Positions 24,902 through 34,528 of a stretch of DNA of 64,000 nucleotides are shown piece after piece. Positions within the stretch are counted from its first letter, which is position 1. Each line of letters starts with the position of its first letter. The notes below the pieces were generated by a model. It saw nothing but the letters and a program-made list of their open reading frames with translations, ran no database searches and was not told the DNA's origin. Location of the stretch: the NCBI RefSeq assembly GCF_024714495.1, contig NZ_JAMZMJ010000001.1:310001-374000 (forward strand), given 5' to 3'. This DNA comes from Marinoscillum pacificum (lineage in GTDB: Bacteria; Bacteroidota; Bacteroidia; Cytophagales; Cyclobacteriaceae). The translations under genes were made by a program, and so were the position numbers.

Positions 24902-25095
24902 AAACCCATAGCCGGAGCAAGCTGTCAGCTCACTCCAGGTGAATTGATAAACCTTCAACCAGGTGAACGAATGGCTGAATTGATTGTCAGGCTGCTGTCA
25001 TGATTTCTTCTAATTCTTTCCCTACTACTCTGCAGTCGTAAGATTCATAGGAAATTCATCCCTTCCTAGTAAGTGGCGAAGGTAGGTTTCAAAAC

Positions 25096-25125
25096 AAGAA
25101 AGGCCATCTACCGACGGCCTTTCTT
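25096..25125. terminator. hairpin terminator, probably bidirectional
   Basis: A perfect 10-bp stem, aagaaaggcc, ten-base loop, ggcctttctt. It lies 46 bases past the stop of the YceI gene on the minus strand, with A/T-rich sequence on both sides, and could also terminate transcription from the left. Confidence 0.7.
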
Positions 25126-25170
25126 AATAAATAACAATAGCAGATCTAAATACCTGCTCCAATGAATTTC

Positions 25171-25812
25171 TTATTTTTTTGATACGGTCACAATGGCTTC
25201 CACTGCTACTTCACTCCATGTTTTGCTCACGCCATCTGATCCTGTGTGCAGTGCTTCACACGCCTTGTTGATAGAGGCTACAGCATCCAGTGCAGACCAG
25301 TTTTCAAGCTCCATTACACCCTTAAAGGTATATTCATCACCCGATACTTCGTAGGTCAGCGGAATGCTGGCGGTCACACCATTTAGCTTTACTTCAATGG
25401 AGCTAGAGTCATTTTCTCCTAGCTTAAATGTTCCTGTGATGTTTTCTGTATCGGTCATCACGCCGAAGAAAAACTCCAAAATTTTCGGATCTCTTGTACC
25501 CGTAGCATCATTGGTGAAAAGGCTGCTTACCGGAATACTGAATTCGGTACCGTCCAGTGCCTTCAGAGCAGTCTCTCCTTCACCAGACTTGGTGATGTTA
25601 ATGGTTTTGAATGTTCCTCCCACAGGTAGTTTGTCAGTGGTTTTATAAGCTGTAAAATTCGCTTTAGCGCTGCCTGCCACGATAGCGTATGAGTTGTCAG
25701 TCGATGCTACTTCGGTTGTTTCTTCCTGAGCGGAGGAGCTTTCCTTTGGAGAAGTAGTACAAGCTGCCGTCAATAGTACAGTACCAAGGCAAAGAATTCC
25801 TAGTTTTTTCAT
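25171..25812 (-). CDS. YceI-family lipoprotein
   Basis: About 213 residues; MKKLGILCLGTVLLTAAC is a lipoprotein signal with Cys at 18 (ATG at 25812; an ATG six bases upstream at 25818 adds MH). After a Ser/Thr/Glu linker, the domain from about residue 45 is YceI-like: a lipocalin-like barrel with ANFTAYKTTDKLPVGGTFK, FEIP-like DGTEFSIPVSSLFT, RDPKILEFFFGV and the closing VEAIVTVSKK. The family binds isoprenoid or fatty-acid-like molecules in the periplasm. Adjacent genes give no pathway. Confidence 0.9.
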   Translation of the reverse strand: MKKLGILCLGTVLLTAACTTSPKESSSAQEETTEVASTDNSYAIVAGSAKANFTAYKTTDKLPVGGTFKTINITKSGEGETALKALDGTEFSIPVSSLFTNDATGTRDPKILEFFFGVMTDTENITGTFKLGENDSSSIEVKLNGVTASIPLTYEVSGDEYTFKGVMELENWSALDAVASINKACEALHTGSDGVSKTWSEVAVEAIVTVSKK

Positions 25813-25818
25813 ATGCAA

Positions 25819-26179
25819 TTCAAAGTTTGAATGATGGTTTTAAAATAAGACAAGGGAAAATATGAGTATTAAGTTCGGATATTTTCACAAACCTGTCCAC
25901 AAAGGTGCTTGATTATTATTGAAGCGTTCTTATCGATCAGTGAAAATCAATAGTTGCATTCTACCTGGGTAACTCACCTCTGGTCATAATAGATTCTTCT
26001 TAATACTTGTTTACTTGCTGTAAATGTGTAAAATTCAATTAAAACTAACAAAGGCACGTATGAACAAATCCATGTCAACAAGCAATTGAAGCAATTGATA
26101 TGATATTAATAGATTGTACATGTAATAAGCGCAGAGTCTCTTAAGACCCACACAGCATAACATCTAATCAGTACCCAAA
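25819..26179. other. intergenic, nothing recognised
   Basis: About 360 bp between the divergently read start of the YceI gene and the end of a membrane protein gene. AT-rich, without a convincing open frame or hairpin. It should contain the YceI promoter near its left end. Confidence 0.5.
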
Positions 26180-26722
26180 TCAAGATGAATGTTTATGCAA
26201 ATCAGTTTTAAGGTAAAATATCCCACTGGAAGCAGTTAATACCAAACCAATGATATTGGTGATCGTAATAGCAACACCCAGAAAGAAAAACAGCATGCCG
26301 ACGAGCAGCATTCTCTCTGAATAATACACCAATTCCATCACAGCAAGGCTTTCGATATTTCTACTATATTTAAATAGTTCTTTATCAATATGAAGCTGAG
26401 CGACGATGATCACAACAATAGCCAATTTGATAATCAATATCCCAATCCCATTGATCAATGGGTGATGGAATAAATCGAGTGGAAAAAACAAAAAATACAA
26501 ATCGGGAAGTACCGAATAAACAACGACCATGAAAACAAAAAGGAAAAATATTACCCAATAAACCGAACGAATACGTTTTACTCTTTGATACCCCATCTTC
26601 TCATCAACATGTTTGGATGAGGAAATACTAATAACCCTACGGAATACTCTCCAAAAAAGTAGAATGACTACAACAACAAACACATTAGCCATAAGATACA
26701 TTTGTAACATTGGATCTATCAT
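26180..26722 (-). CDS. multi-pass membrane protein of unknown function
   Basis: 180 residues with about four or five hydrophobic helices (MYLMANVFVVVVILLFWRVF; WVIFFLFVFMVVVYSVLP; GIGILIIKLAIVVIIVAQL; MLLVGMLFFFLGVAITITN, then IIGLVLTASSGIFYL). Short basic loops (RVKRIR) suggest an inner-membrane protein. No catalytic or transport motif is apparent. It is flanked by a doubtful secreted protein gene and an intergenic region, so context gives no function. Confidence 0.65.
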   Translation of the reverse strand: MIDPMLQMYLMANVFVVVVILLFWRVFRRVISISSSKHVDEKMGYQRVKRIRSVYWVIFFLFVFMVVVYSVLPDLYFLFFPLDLFHHPLINGIGILIIKLAIVVIIVAQLHIDKELFKYSRNIESLAVMELVYYSERMLLVGMLFFFLGVAITITNIIGLVLTASSGIFYLKTDLHKHSS

Positions 26723-26832
26723 GAGCTTTTATTAAGGATAAGAGGATATAATAAGATGAATCATTCCCTTTACTTTAGGGAAAAAAGTGGAAGAACAATC
26801 ATTCTCCCAGCAACCTTTTTTGGAACCTCTTA

Positions 26833-27300
26833 CTAAGAAAAGAAATGATGTGGAAAGACCATCCAACGGGTCATTTGGACCGTGATAAAAATCAACTCCT
26901 CTTGATTACTGCATGTGGAAATTATTTGGAGCGATTTAAAGCAAATACATCCGATACCCTCCCAATTCTGCAGACTTCTAAGAGGTTTAATAAAGCCTCT
27001 TGATTTAGTCGGTGTATTACATTTAGTCGAAAAGAACAAGTCATTGTTACTTGACAAACTATAGCTAATATGTGTATCAGGATCCTGTAACAGCGCTTGT
27101 ATCTTGTCCGCATAGATATCTCCCTGCGTGCCATAGGCGACATTGGCAGAGATTAGTAAAATAAGTATACGGAGGATCCAACTACCCATGTAGCGAATAT
27201 AGTAAAAAATGCGAGCCATTGTCAGACTTGTATTTATCCGCATGTATACCTCATAAGTCAAAGAAGAACTTCCTGCGTTTGCAGATCCCTTAAAACCCAT
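26833..27300 (-). CDS. hypothetical secreted protein (doubtful)
   Basis: Up to 155 residues. A likely internal start (MARIFYYIRYMGSW, ATG at 27219) gives a signal peptide ending ISANVAYG. The mature part contains several Cys (STKCNTPTKS, IGCICFKS, STCSNQEE) and no recognised domain. Codon use is unremarkable but there are no homologous features to support it, so it may not be a real gene. Confidence 0.35.
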   Translation of the reverse strand: MGFKGSANAGSSSLTYEVYMRINTSLTMARIFYYIRYMGSWILRILILLISANVAYGTQGDIYADKIQALLQDPDTHISYSLSSNNDLFFSTKCNTPTKSRGFIKPLRSLQNWEGIGCICFKSLQIISTCSNQEELIFITVQMTRWMVFPHHFFS

Positions 27301-27449
27301 AAAAGCGTGAAGGCATAGGATTTCTAAACATCAGTCAAAAACCTGAATCGAAAGTATTGACTACACCTATGTCGTTCATTAAATCAACGAGTATGATTTT
27401 GATGTATATACATTCTTCTCTAAATTCCCGCTTAACAAACCCTGATGTT

Positions 27450-27692
27450 ATGAAAAAAGTAGGTAGAAATGATCTTTGTCCATGTGGTAGTGGCAAGAAA
27501 TACAAGAACTGCCATGCTTCCATTGAGAAATCCAAAACACTCAACAACAAATCACTTCTTTACATCGGCTTGCTGCTTGCTTTTCTAGCTATTGCCACCT
27601 ATAGCTTATTTTTTGCTCAAAAATCCACCAGACCCAATGGTCAGGCACCAGCAGGTAAAGTATGGTCTGAGGAACATGGACATTATCATTAA
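27450..27692 (+). CDS. SEC-C zinc-motif mini-protein with one membrane helix
   Basis: 80 residues from the ATG at 27450 (an upstream open frame to 27357 looks non-coding). It starts [20 protein letters not shown], then CH: the SEC-C motif CxCx8CH that binds zinc in SecA tails and helps contact SecB or ribosomes. A transmembrane helix follows ([20 protein letters not shown]) and a short tail ends EEHGHYH. The motif would face the cytoplasm as an N-terminal anchor. Small membrane SEC-C proteins are uncharacterised; a link to export is an inference. Confidence 0.8.
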   Translation: MKKVGRNDLCPCGSGKKYKNCHASIEKSKTLNNKSLLYIGLLLAFLAIATYSLFFAQKSTRPNGQAPAGKVWSEEHGHYH

Positions 27693-27882
27693 CATCGTAA
27701 GGTTTCGGTAAAACATAACTGAAAGATCTAACTACTGAGGAGAATGTAGGATCTACGGATCAATACGCCTATGTTGTTGTACGACCAAAGAGCAGACAGG
27801 TGTCTTCCAACAATTCTGGTGACATATCACAAGAACATTTTGTTACTTTGTAATCAGTTTTAGAACCAAGAATAATCCCCCT

Positions 27883-28419
27883 ATGCGTCGTAAAATTCCA
27901 GAATCTACTCTTCCGAAGCTCAATCGATCCAAGTTAATCACACGAGAAGGAATGGATCGCCTGGTAGAAGAGCACAATCACTTATGGAAAGTGGAACGAC
28001 CAGAAACCACCAAAAAGGTTGCCTGGGCTGCCAGTCTTGGTGATCGATCTGAAAATGCGGATTATCATTACAATAAAAAGCGTCTTCGTGAAATTGATAA
28101 ACGATTACTGTATTTACGCAGATGCATTGATGACTTTCAGGTAATCGACTACAACCCCAAGCAAGAAGGCAAAGTGATGTTTGGTGCCTGGGTAGAGATT
28201 GAAAACTTGGAGAAAAAGCTCAAAAAACGCTTACGGCTTGTCGGTTATGAAGAGTTGACAACCAACAAAGATTACATTTCGATGGACTCCCCTATGGCTC
28301 AAGCATTACATCAAAAGCAAGTAGGTGATGAAGTAATTGTAGAAACCAAGATTGCCAATTTCACCTGGAAGATTAACAGCATCGAGTACGATAAAGGATC
28401 TCCTGAAACCAAGTCTTAA
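27883..28419 (+). CDS. greB: GreA/GreB-family transcription elongation factor
   Basis: 178 residues. The N-terminal coiled coil holds SLGDRSENADYHYNKKRLRE, with the Asp/Glu pair at the tip (D-x2-E) that places Mg2+ in the RNA polymerase active site for transcript cleavage. The C-terminal domain (VMFGAWVEIENLEKK, then DSPMAQALHQKQVGDEV) is the FKBP-like polymerase-binding domain. The YxYxKKRLREID pattern is GreB-like rather than GreA-like. It is followed five bases later by a lipoprotein gene. Confidence 0.92.
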   Translation: MRRKIPESTLPKLNRSKLITREGMDRLVEEHNHLWKVERPETTKKVAWAASLGDRSENADYHYNKKRLREIDKRLLYLRRCIDDFQVIDYNPKQEGKVMFGAWVEIENLEKKLKKRLRLVGYEELTTNKDYISMDSPMAQALHQKQVGDEVIVETKIANFTWKINSIEYDKGSPETKS

Positions 28420-28424
28420 GCCTT

Positions 28425-29273
28425 TTGAAGAGTAAATTCACCAGCTTCAGATCTTACTTTATCATACTTGTAGTACTGATTTGTTCTTCCTGCGCTATTC
28501 GCTATCACAGAGCATCGAGTGGAATGATTGAAAATCAGGAACTATCGGAAATTAGCGGCATTGCTCCTTGCAGTTTCCATCCGGGACTGTTTTGGGTGCA
28601 TAACGATGGTGGAAACGAGCCCTATCTTTACTTGATTGACACATTCGGGGTTATACAATCAAAAGTGAGTATAACCAATGCTAAGAACAGAGACTGGGAA
28701 GATCTTACCATTGGACAAGAAAACGGAGTGAGTTATCTCTACATTGGAGATATTGGAAACAATAGAAGGCTCCGCGAGAATGTTCAGGTCTATAAGATTC
28801 GTGAACCTCAATCGATAGATAAGGAGTTTGAAGTAACTGCAGAAATCATGCATCTGAGTTATACAAATGGTCCCAGAGATGCTGAAACTTTAATGTATGA
28901 TCAGCAAACCAATGAGCTGATTATTGTGACCAAGCGAGAGCTTAGGACCTATGTTTATAGCTTCCCATTTAAAGATTCGAGTGTGACTGTGGCTCCATTT
29001 GGACGTATCAACCACCAATGGATCACCGGAGGAGATATCAGCCCTGAGGGAGATATACTACTAAAGAACTATGGACATGTATTTTATTGGAAAGCACGAA
29101 AACAACTAAACGCTGCTAAACGACTTACCACAACTAAAAGCAAGAACATTCGCTACCGTAGAGAACCTCTTGGTGAAGCGATATGTTGGAATCCATTAGG
29201 TGGATTCATATCCATCAGTGAACGCTTTGGTAAAAAACCAATCAAGATTTATCAGTACACAATTCGTAAGTGA
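28425..29273 (+). CDS. lipoprotein, beta-propeller-like, unknown function
   Basis: 282 residues. The start codon is TTG at 28425, five bases after the GreB stop; it is preferred because it gives a complete lipoprotein signal (YFIILVVLICSSC, Cys at about 23), which a later ATG would lose. The mature protein has repeated strand patterns (ISGIAPCSFHPGLFWVHNDG, DWEDLTIG, YLYIGDIGNN, GEAICWNPLGGFISISE) resembling a propeller of the SdiA-regulated/esterase-like type. No catalytic residues identified. It is probably cotranscribed with greB. Confidence 0.7.
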   Translation: MKSKFTSFRSYFIILVVLICSSCAIRYHRASSGMIENQELSEISGIAPCSFHPGLFWVHNDGGNEPYLYLIDTFGVIQSKVSITNAKNRDWEDLTIGQENGVSYLYIGDIGNNRRLRENVQVYKIREPQSIDKEFEVTAEIMHLSYTNGPRDAETLMYDQQTNELIIVTKRELRTYVYSFPFKDSSVTVAPFGRINHQWITGGDISPEGDILLKNYGHVFYWKARKQLNAAKRLTTTKSKNIRYRREPLGEAICWNPLGGFISISERFGKKPIKIYQYTIRK

Positions 29274-29319
29274 AGAAATAGCAGACTGTCTTTCGATTAA
29301 AATCAAATATCCAATCAGT

Positions 29320-30939
29320 TTAATCATACTCATACAACTGTACTCGTAGAATAGAATATTGGTCGTGAGAAATCCGAACATGTCGTCCCTGATGTGTTTG
29401 ATCTCCATTCAGGTGTCGGATAATTTGCCATTGACCATTCTCGAGCCTTCCTTCTTCACATTTCAAAATGCCAACTGTTTTTGATCTGTTCTTCCAATTT
29501 TTGAAAGTTGCTACAACTCCTGATCCTGCAATATAAAACTCTTTAGGACCCACCTGAAGTATTAATGCTCCTCCAGAATCCCACACTTCTTTACTAGCTC
29601 CTGCTTCCCAACCCAGGGTATAACTGTTTTTAAACGAAAACTCATAGTCACCCAATACCACGGTGGTCATCACTTTGCTTCCATCCAACAACACGCCTTC
29701 AAGTGCATTTTGACCAATTTTTTGTCCAATTAGAGGCTCCAATTGCTCCAGCACGCTATAAGCTCCTTTTAGTTGATTGCTGACTCCATTCTCAATACTG
29801 AAAGGAGAAAATCCAATACCTTCATAATGCCCAATAGTGAATAATGCCTTCGCTCCTACAGTACCATCAAAAGCATGTTCTGGCACGAAAAGAGTATTTG
29901 CTTGCCGTGTATATAGGTCATTCCAATATTCAAAATCTGGGTTATAAAAATCAGGACTGAAAAAGTCGATACTCGGTGTACCGGCTCTCCAGATATCCAT
30001 CAAATGAGGTAACGGACCGGCACTTGGATATTCTCCGGGAATCTTGCCTGGACGAATCAATGCCGCATTGACAAACATCGGAAGACCATAAGCTTCTTTT
30101 CCTGCTTTCGTAATTTCTTCGGTGTATTGAGCAAAATGCCAGGCCATAAATAGTTCATCGGTTTGGTATCCCGCACCGAATACCTCTTCCCAATTCCCCT
30201 CGGTTTTGTAGCCATTCCTTTTCCATAACGCTTTGAATTCTGGCACTAAGTCCTCTCTATTGGCTTGCAGATACGTCAATAATTCCACGGGCACCTCTTC
30301 ACTAAAAGCTGCATTGGCAAAATCATGATAATCTCTGGCTGAAGGCAACATTCCAATTTCGTTTTCTGGCTGTACCATGATCACGGTTTGATCCTTTGAA
30401 TCAATCTCTTTCAGGTGGTTCATTAACGCCACAAAAGCACGCTTGTCGGCTTCTAAATTTTCCTGACTAAATGGAGTTAGGATCTCTTGACTATTGCCTC
30501 GTTCATCTACCGCTCGAGGATAGATCGATTGATCGGTTTTAATCCAAGCAGGCACGTGACTGGACATGCTATTCTTCCAGGAGCCAAACCACAGTAAGAT
30601 GAGCTTTAAATCATTGTTTCGAGCTTCCTGAATAAGTTCATCCAACAAACCGAATTCGAATTGACCTTTTTTCGGCTCTATCAACTCCCAATAGACAGGA
30701 GCCAATACCGTGTTTAAATGCATCTCTTTTAAGGTGGCCCAATGTGGTTTCATGTATTCCACACTGGTAAAAGACGAATTACCTAATTCACCTCCACGAA
30801 CGATAAAGGGCTTTCCATCTACGACTAAATGCTGTTTATTTCCCTGTACAGCCAAATATGGACAATTGCCCTGTGAATAGGCATATTGAAAAGATAATAC
30901 CAGGATAGATAGGATGATGATCTTTGTTGTAGGATGCAT
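29320..30939 (-). CDS. GH35-type beta-galactosidase with DUF5597 domain
   Basis: 539 residues with a signal peptide (IIILSILVLSFQYAYSQ). The TIM barrel starts with GKPFIVRGGELGNSSF, then APVYWELIEPKKGQFEF and WFGSWKNSMSSHVPAWIKTD. The acid/base Glu is in MVQPENEIG, as in clan A glycosidases; a likely nucleophile lies in the PEHAFDG segment. The last about 150 residues form the beta-rich DUF5597 domain. It probably acts in the periplasm or outside on a beta-galactoside-containing glycan. No SusC/D pair or other polysaccharide genes are adjacent, so it is not in a typical utilisation locus. Confidence 0.88.
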   Translation of the reverse strand: MHPTTKIIILSILVLSFQYAYSQGNCPYLAVQGNKQHLVVDGKPFIVRGGELGNSSFTSVEYMKPHWATLKEMHLNTVLAPVYWELIEPKKGQFEFGLLDELIQEARNNDLKLILLWFGSWKNSMSSHVPAWIKTDQSIYPRAVDERGNSQEILTPFSQENLEADKRAFVALMNHLKEIDSKDQTVIMVQPENEIGMLPSARDYHDFANAAFSEEVPVELLTYLQANREDLVPEFKALWKRNGYKTEGNWEEVFGAGYQTDELFMAWHFAQYTEEITKAGKEAYGLPMFVNAALIRPGKIPGEYPSAGPLPHLMDIWRAGTPSIDFFSPDFYNPDFEYWNDLYTRQANTLFVPEHAFDGTVGAKALFTIGHYEGIGFSPFSIENGVSNQLKGAYSVLEQLEPLIGQKIGQNALEGVLLDGSKVMTTVVLGDYEFSFKNSYTLGWEAGASKEVWDSGGALILQVGPKEFYIAGSGVVATFKNWKNRSKTVGILKCEEGRLENGQWQIIRHLNGDQTHQGRHVRISHDQYSILRVQLYEYD

Positions 30940-31068
30940 TCAATTGATGATTAATCTTATAGTCAAACTAACTATATGATGTGTAACATCAAAATGAACG
31001 AAAACATGTCTTCCGGGAAAAGACAAATCAACCACCAAAGTTTATATTTTCATACCTAGCGAGCCATG

Positions 31069-32256
31069 TCAATGCTCATGGATAAAGTAGCTTTTCCAGC
31101 CAAACCGTTTGTAAGCAACGACTGCTAAGGTTTCATACAAATACAGCACATCTACTGAAATCAACACCGTAATCAGGATAAGCGTCGCATTGATCAAATA
31201 GTGATGCATCTCATAGAAGTAAAACAAGATATAAATCAGCACCACCGCTGTTAAAAACTGAATTACCTTGGCCCACAAGTGATACCACAGGTGCATTTTC
31301 ACAAACAGAAACATGAACAACACCACATGAACGTAGCACACAATGAAATCCAAAAAGAAGGACGCGGCTGTGTGCATCTTGTCGATATACTGACGGTGCA
31401 TGTACATGGTAAGGATGTTCGCATGAATTGTTAGTCCATGCATGTCAGGTATACTCTTCCCCACCACTTCATGATTTAACGGTGTGTACTTGAAATCTTC
31501 AAGGTTCGAGGCATCCCCTACAAAATTGCCCATGTAACCCAGCAGTACAATTTTATCTTTAATCGTCTCTGGGTCAAACTCTCCATAGATAATCTGCTCT
31601 CCTTCATAATCTACGAACTGCTTATACGTACCGTAATAGTTAATGATTTCTATTTCATTTCCCCTATTTTCCAGGTCTTTAAATGCTTCCGGATCATACA
31701 TCTCCAGAATTTTACTGGTAAAAGCTTCTGCATAATATTCCCCATCATCATAGAAGGGCATGATTTCGCGAATGGTTGAATTGAGTGAATCACCTGCTAC
31801 TAAATCGGCATAAGCGTAATTTAAATCCCCAAAAGAACTATGAGAGGTTAAAATGTACGGGGTTTCTTCCTCATCATGAAGGACACTAGTTACCACCACA
31901 TTTGGTTTGGACAATTCCTCTTTCAAAAACATGTCCGAATCAGGATCATGCTGGCCGTAAAACATGATGTCCACTCCTATTACAGCAGGTTCTGCCTGTT
32001 GCAAGCCATTTAGAATTGCCGCAATACCCATACGATCCATCGTTCCAATATTCACCATGACAATTTCATTATTGACAGGCTTGTCTTTATCCGCTAGTTT
32101 GGAATAATAAATGTCTGTGTACTTAAAATCCTTCATGAGGATTTTAATCGGATTTAGGAATTTGATGTCGTATGGAAAGATCGAAAAAATCCCCAATACT
32201 GCGAATACCAAAATAGTTGCTAAAAAGGATTCGAAGAACAACTTAGCATTAAACAT
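31069..32256 (-). CDS. CHASE2-domain membrane protein without output domain
   Basis: 395 residues. One N-terminal membrane helix (LFFESFLATILVFAVLGIF), a periplasmic CHASE2 sensor (about 45-300; DIYYSKLADKD, IVMVNIGTMDRMGIAAILNG, AVIGVDIMFYG, KIVLLGYMG) and three C-terminal helices (about 300-380). CHASE2 normally senses an external signal for an attached kinase or cyclase. Here the chain ends after the helices (KRFGWKSYFIHEH), so any output must be through another protein. Neighbours give no hint of the partner. Confidence 0.88.
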   Translation of the reverse strand: MFNAKLFFESFLATILVFAVLGIFSIFPYDIKFLNPIKILMKDFKYTDIYYSKLADKDKPVNNEIVMVNIGTMDRMGIAAILNGLQQAEPAVIGVDIMFYGQHDPDSDMFLKEELSKPNVVVTSVLHDEEETPYILTSHSSFGDLNYAYADLVAGDSLNSTIREIMPFYDDGEYYAEAFTSKILEMYDPEAFKDLENRGNEIEIINYYGTYKQFVDYEGEQIIYGEFDPETIKDKIVLLGYMGNFVGDASNLEDFKYTPLNHEVVGKSIPDMHGLTIHANILTMYMHRQYIDKMHTAASFFLDFIVCYVHVVLFMFLFVKMHLWYHLWAKVIQFLTAVVLIYILFYFYEMHHYLINATLILITVLISVDVLYLYETLAVVAYKRFGWKSYFIHEH

Positions 32257-32368
32257 AGGCGATCTAATTATGCCCTCAAGTTAATGCATTGAGTAAAATT
32301 GGCAGACAGTTTATTAGCTGAAAAAGTCCTGTTATTTTGCATAACTCATTGGAAGACCAATCAATTAA

Positions 32369-33367
32369 ATGGATTCATTAACCCAAATAGTCTTAGGTGC
32401 CGCTGTTGGCGAAGTGGTTTTAGGCAGAAAAGTTGGCAACAAAGCCATGCTTTATGGAGCCCTTGCAGGAACCATTCCTGATCTAGATGTCTTGTCTGCA
32501 CACTTTCTGGATACGAGCCGATCACTGGAATTTCACCGAGGCTTTACGCACTCTATCGTTTTCTCGGTATTATTCGCCCCAGTTTTTGGTTGGCTTGTTT
32601 CTCGCTATGAAAAACATAAGAGTCTAATAGACTGGACTTGGTTGTTTTTCTGGGGGTTTGTCACACACCCACTTCTAGATGCCTACACCACCTGGGGAAC
32701 GCAGTTGTTCTGGCCATTTGATATGCGTTTAGCTTTCAAAACCATCTTTGTGGTGGATCCGCTTTACACCTTGCCATTTTTGATCTGTGTGATCATGGCC
32801 ATGCTTTACAAAAGGAGTAATCCTAAGCGTAGAAAATGGAATCTTTGGGGAATCGGTATAAGTTCTGGCTATCTCATGTTAACGGTTATGTTGAAAGGAT
32901 ACACCTATTTCCAGTTCAAAGAAGCATTGAAAAGTCAAACCATCAATTATGTGGATATGAATACGCGTCCGGCCGCCTTCAATACCATTTTATGGAATGC
33001 TAACATTGATACGGGCGATGCATACTTCTTGGCAGATTACTCGCTCCTGGATTCAAAACCTGTATCCTTTCAGGTATATGAGAAAAACCACCACTTATTG
33101 GGCGACTTGAAGGATAATGAGCAAATCCAACGAATGATTTACATTTCAAAAGGTTGGTTCATCATCACTCAAGAAAACGGCTCTTTGTATTTCAATGACT
33201 TTCGATTTGGCTTATTGACAACTCAGCCAGGTTCCACAGACTTTGTGTTCAAATATGAAATCAAGCAAGATGCTCAAGGTCTGGTCACACTTCATGAAGT
33301 AGAAAAAGACCCTCGAAATGCTCGAAAAATGCTCGGCGAACTATGGACACGGGTCAAGGGGAATTAG
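32369..33367 (+). CDS. YdjM-like membrane-bound metal-dependent hydrolase
   Basis: 332 residues. The N-terminal part is typical: DSLTQIVLGAAVGEVVLGRK, GTIPDLDVL with metal-binding Asp, then EFHRGFTHSIVFSV (His-rich motif) and THPLLDAYTTWGTQLFWPF. Four or five membrane helices lie within residues 1-185. The C-terminal 140 residues are soluble and beta-rich. The family is a predicted phospholipase-C-like inner-membrane hydrolase whose substrate is not established. Confidence 0.88.
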   Translation: MDSLTQIVLGAAVGEVVLGRKVGNKAMLYGALAGTIPDLDVLSAHFLDTSRSLEFHRGFTHSIVFSVLFAPVFGWLVSRYEKHKSLIDWTWLFFWGFVTHPLLDAYTTWGTQLFWPFDMRLAFKTIFVVDPLYTLPFLICVIMAMLYKRSNPKRRKWNLWGIGISSGYLMLTVMLKGYTYFQFKEALKSQTINYVDMNTRPAAFNTILWNANIDTGDAYFLADYSLLDSKPVSFQVYEKNHHLLGDLKDNEQIQRMIYISKGWFIITQENGSLYFNDFRFGLLTTQPGSTDFVFKYEIKQDAQGLVTLHEVEKDPRNARKMLGELWTRVKGN

Positions 33368-33408
33368 CTAGCAAATTCACAAACTACATTCCTGTTTAAA
33401 CTCCCGGG

Positions 33409-34176
33409 TTATTCTTTTTTCTTAGCCTTACCTTTAAAAAAGGCACCTCTAAAACCAACTCCACCAGTTATTTGTAGGCCGCTGATGTCATTTATATTTT
33501 GGTCTTTGTCTCCATCTAGTAAATAATACACTTGAATTCCGGCTGTTAAATCATTAAATCCAATTTGAATCCCTCCTTCTAATCCCGGAAAAAACTTTCT
33601 GTCGGTTTTAAAAATCTCTTGATAAAAGTCAGAATTGTTTGCTGCATTTCCTGAAATATGTCTAAAACCTAATCCCGTCTCCCAAAATGCTTCAACTTTA
33701 TTATTCCCGACATCCCCTGAAAAAATAGAGTGATAATATGAAGCCCCATAGTAAAGTATGGAAGCAGTTTCTCTATTTGATTCTGTTTTAAAAAACAAGT
33801 TGGATACTGAAAAATAGGTGTGTAAGGGAAACTGCTTTAGTCTTACATCTAACAATCCACTTTGAAAACTTCTTCCTGAATATGGGTTTAAAACGATGGA
33901 ACCAAAGTTAGTACCGATACTATCAATGCTTGAAGCTATATTAACCGCTAAATTAATTACGGATTTATCTGATGCGACTTCCAGCCCAACCATTCCACTA
34001 GCATTTGTTGTTTCATCGGAATTATTTTCGCCATTAGCAATACCTCTCAGGTTTCCATCAAGAAAAATCTTCACCTCAACTGAATCACCTTCTGCAAAAT
34101 TTACTCCTTTTAGAGTTTGCGAGAATACTGGAATACATAAGGAGGCAAGTAATAAAAATAATGAAAGTGTCTTCAT
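33409..34176 (-). CDS. hypothetical outer-membrane-type protein
   Basis: 255 residues from the ATG at 34176, which gives a clean signal peptide (LSLFLLLASLCIPVFSQ); an upstream ATG at 34221 is unlikely. The mature protein alternates polar and aromatic residues in strands (FWETGLGFRHISG, GLEGGIQIGFNDLTAGIQVY, LQITGGVGFRGAFFKG), which suggests a small beta-barrel. The C-terminus is lysine-rich (GKAKKKE), unlike a canonical barrel end. No family is recognised. Confidence 0.6.
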   Translation of the reverse strand: MKTLSLFLLLASLCIPVFSQTLKGVNFAEGDSVEVKIFLDGNLRGIANGENNSDETTNASGMVGLEVASDKSVINLAVNIASSIDSIGTNFGSIVLNPYSGRSFQSGLLDVRLKQFPLHTYFSVSNLFFKTESNRETASILYYGASYYHSIFSGDVGNNKVEAFWETGLGFRHISGNAANNSDFYQEIFKTDRKFFPGLEGGIQIGFNDLTAGIQVYYLLDGDKDQNINDISGLQITGGVGFRGAFFKGKAKKKE

Positions 34177-34528
34177 GTGATTTAATATTTGAAATGTAAT
34201 CGAATCTAGATGCTTATACATAAGCTTTCAATACCCCTTTAGAGGTATATCACATGTAACTATATGAATATCAACAGATTAAATTGGATACTTAAGTAGA
34301 ATAACACAATCCGTTATTTGTATAGTACACTGTAGTCAATTCCTGAGATATTATTCAATTAATATACTTACTGAAAACGGACTGATAGTAGGTAGCTGAA
34401 TCTCTTACCGATGGACCTTAAGCCTAACTCGAAAAAGATAATTCAACGTACCTCCTATCTAATATGAAAATAGCGTTACCTTCGGTCTGCGCTTGATCAA
34501 CTTCCATCAGGTGACCTAAGCTGTAATT
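34177..34528. other. intergenic, nothing recognised
   Basis: About 350 bp between divergent genes (barrel-like protein on the left, floA on the right). AT-rich; promoters of both should lie here but no consensus match or strong hairpin was seen. Confidence 0.5.

Noticed and set aside
29320-30939. Polysaccharide utilisation locus
   Set aside because: Only one glycosidase; no SusC/SusD pair, sulfatase or other glycan genes nearby.
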